From Acidihalobacter ferrooxydans (GTDB taxonomy: Bacteria; Pseudomonadota; Gammaproteobacteria; DSM-5130; Acidihalobacteraceae), in assembly GCF_001975725.1 (NCBI RefSeq), contig NZ_CP019434.1, positions 2,637,919 to 2,701,918 of the forward strand: a stretch of 64,000 bases of DNA, read 5' to 3'. Positions within the stretch are counted from its first letter, which is position 1. Every line of letters begins with the position of its first letter. The translations under genes were made by a program, and so were the position numbers. Shown here piece after piece: positions 62,629 through 64,000 of this stretch. Below the pieces are notes generated by a model. The model was not told the origin of the DNA. It saw only the letters and a program-made list of their open reading frames with translations, and did not search any database.

Positions 62629-62710
62629 ACTCCTGGCGCGGATGCTGCATAAATTTGTGTCGATAATTTGTGTCGATTTCGCCCCAGCTCGCACCGTATA
62701 TTGATCCTAC

Positions 62711-62816
62711 AAGGAAATTCCCGAACGATAGGCGTATCAGTGATTACGACCGACTGAAGAACTATCCCTTGTAAAATCACACAGACCCGTGAGGTCGGTG
62801 ATCGTTGTGAAACAAC
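62711..62816 (-). mobile_element. MITE-like element family 1, copy D (truncated)
   Basis: This 106-bp remnant keeps one terminal repeat (opposite strand GTTTCACAACGATCACCGAC) and the interior GGGATAGTTCTTCAGTCGG and AATCACTGATACGCC; the other terminal repeat is missing after about 62711. It lies upstream of the CDF transporter gene. Confidence 0.65.
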
Positions 62817-62852
62817 CAGGCTAACGCCCAGGGCACAGAGAATTTTTTTCGC

Positions 62853-63833
62853 ATGCACACACACCCACCCTCCACCCACGGTGCGCATGGCCATGCGCAC
62901 ACCCATCACGCACCGGATTCCTGGTCGCGCGCATTCGCCATCGGCATCGCGCTCAATGCCGGTTTCGTCGCCATCGAAGTTTTGTTCGGACTCTATGCCG
63001 ACTCGCTCGCACTGCTCGCCGATGCCGGCCACAACCTGAGCGACGTGTTCGCCCTGGTGCTCGCCTGGGGCGCGCTGCGCCTGAGCCAGACCCGCCCGAC
63101 CGAGCGCCGCACCTACGGTCTGCGCCGCAGCAGCCAGTTCGCCTCGCTGGTCAATGGCGTGGTGCTATTGATGGTCAGCGGCATCATCGCCTGGGAAGCG
63201 CTCGGCCGTCTGCTGCACCCGACGCCGGTCGGCGAGATCACCGTGATCTGGGTCGCCGCCGTTGGCGTGGTCATCAACACCGCCACCGCGCTGCTGTTCA
63301 TGCGCGGTCAGTCGCACGACCTCAATATCCGCGGCGCCTTCCTGCACATGGCCGCCGACGCCGCAATCTCGCTCGGCGTCGTGCTCAGTGGCGTGATCGT
63401 GTTCTACACTGGCTGGTACCCGCTCGACCCGCTGGTCGGCCTGCTCATCGTTGCGGTGATCGTCTATGGCACCTGGGGTCTGCTGCGCGAATCGCTCGAC
63501 CTCATGCTCGACGCCGTACCCCATGACATCGACGCCGCCGCCGTGCGCGATTACCTCGAAGCCACGCCCGGCATTGCCAGCCTGCACGACCTGCACATCT
63601 GGGCCACCAGCACCACCGAGACCGCGCTCACCGCACACCTGGTCAAACGCGACGACCGGCTCGACGACGCCCTGCTCACGCAGCTTGCCGACGAGCTAAA
63701 AAACCGTTTCGGCATTCGCCACGTCACCATCCAGCTCGAACACGGCGACGCCGCACACCCCTGCCCACTGGACGGCACGCACGACGCCACGGAGCACGAC
63801 CACCCGGCTGCCGCACACACCCACAACCATTGA
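62853..63833 (+). CDS. Cation diffusion facilitator (Zn/Co/Cd efflux)
   Basis: The 326-residue protein has His-rich ends (GAHGHAHTHHAP and AAAHTHNH), six membrane helices and the paired metal sites of the CDF family: DAGHNLSD in helix 2 and HMAADAAISLG in helix 5. The C-terminal cytoplasmic ferredoxin-like domain contains LHDLHIWATSTTETALTAHL. It should export Zn(II), Cd(II) or Co(II) in exchange for protons, like CzcD or ZitB. No clear ribosome site precedes the ATG. Confidence 0.93.
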   Translation: MHTHPPSTHGAHGHAHTHHAPDSWSRAFAIGIALNAGFVAIEVLFGLYADSLALLADAGHNLSDVFALVLAWGALRLSQTRPTERRTYGLRRSSQFASLVNGVVLLMVSGIIAWEALGRLLHPTPVGEITVIWVAAVGVVINTATALLFMRGQSHDLNIRGAFLHMAADAAISLGVVLSGVIVFYTGWYPLDPLVGLLIVAVIVYGTWGLLRESLDLMLDAVPHDIDAAAVRDYLEATPGIASLHDLHIWATSTTETALTAHLVKRDDRLDDALLTQLADELKNRFGIRHVTIQLEHGDAAHPCPLDGTHDATEHDHPAAAHTHNH

Positions 63834-64000
63834 AGCCATAGACGCAAGCGCATCGAGCCGCAAACGGACGGTGTCAGACACCCGTCACCCGACGATGTTG
63901 ACGCCCAAGTCGACGACCACAGCCTCAACCTGCTGATATAGCACCACGACACGACGGCAATCCGCCCGAAGTGGCCGCTTACGCCGGAGCGTAAATCGCC

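Overview
The window looks like chromosome of a GC-rich gammaproteobacterium. The evidence is a homodimeric-type AceE with AceF and a lipoyl-bearing Lpd, an RNase T close to enteric RNase T, and LpxL/RfaQ/WaaL lipopolysaccharide genes. A fused sucrose-phosphate synthase/phosphatase beside a fructokinase suggests sucrose as a compatible solute, so a halotolerant chemolithotroph such as an Acidihalobacter-type organism is a reasonable guess. No rRNA or tRNA was found, so this placement is inference.

1-18 kb is an accessory region. A decayed IS630 transposase is followed by one tight leftward seven-gene operon (13050 to 980). Its order is a Res-type helicase/nuclease, an addiction-module antitoxin and RelE/ParE toxin, a Mod-type DNA methyltransferase, an AAA+ ATPase and a subtilisin protease (an IetAS-like pair), and a UvrD-like helicase with a RelE-like N-terminus. 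This is the best candidate in the window for an undescribed, layered defence system. Beyond it lie a possible MobI-like gene preceded by about 66-bp spaced direct repeats (an oriT-like array), a broken UvrD fragment, small unknown genes, a phage-type N6-adenine methyltransferase and a broken HD-hydrolase gene: remnants of an integrative element and/or prophage.

18-25 kb holds two nearly identical inverted copies of a 1341-bp IS3-family element. One splits an AraC-type regulator gene. Between the copies are a PhyH-like dioxygenase, a twice-frameshifted MFS transporter and an SDR. 25-34 kb returns to core genes: ybaK (frameshifted near its end) downstream of lpd-aceF-aceE, then rnt, a response regulator with a degenerate GGDEF domain, and grxD.

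35-47.5 kb is a lipopolysaccharide cluster: lpxL, rfaQ-like and other GT9 genes, GT4 and GT2 glycosyltransferases, a sulfotransferase-like gene, an AsnB-type amidotransferase, and a reverse-strand, lower-GC O-antigen ligase. 47.5-56 kb is a stress block: thioesterase, cbpM/cbpA, a zinc-finger protein, three Hsp20 genes, psiE, an APC amino-acid permease and yghU. Two sequences match the heat-shock sigma-32 promoter pattern. 57-61 kb is a three-gene sucrose operon. HD-GYP and CDF metal-efflux genes close the window.

Three families of 145-180-bp elements with terminal inverted repeats (MITE-like) are scattered between genes from 23 to 63 kb. One is nested in another, one supplies the last codons of a permease, and one appears to supply the -35 box of a heat-shock promoter.
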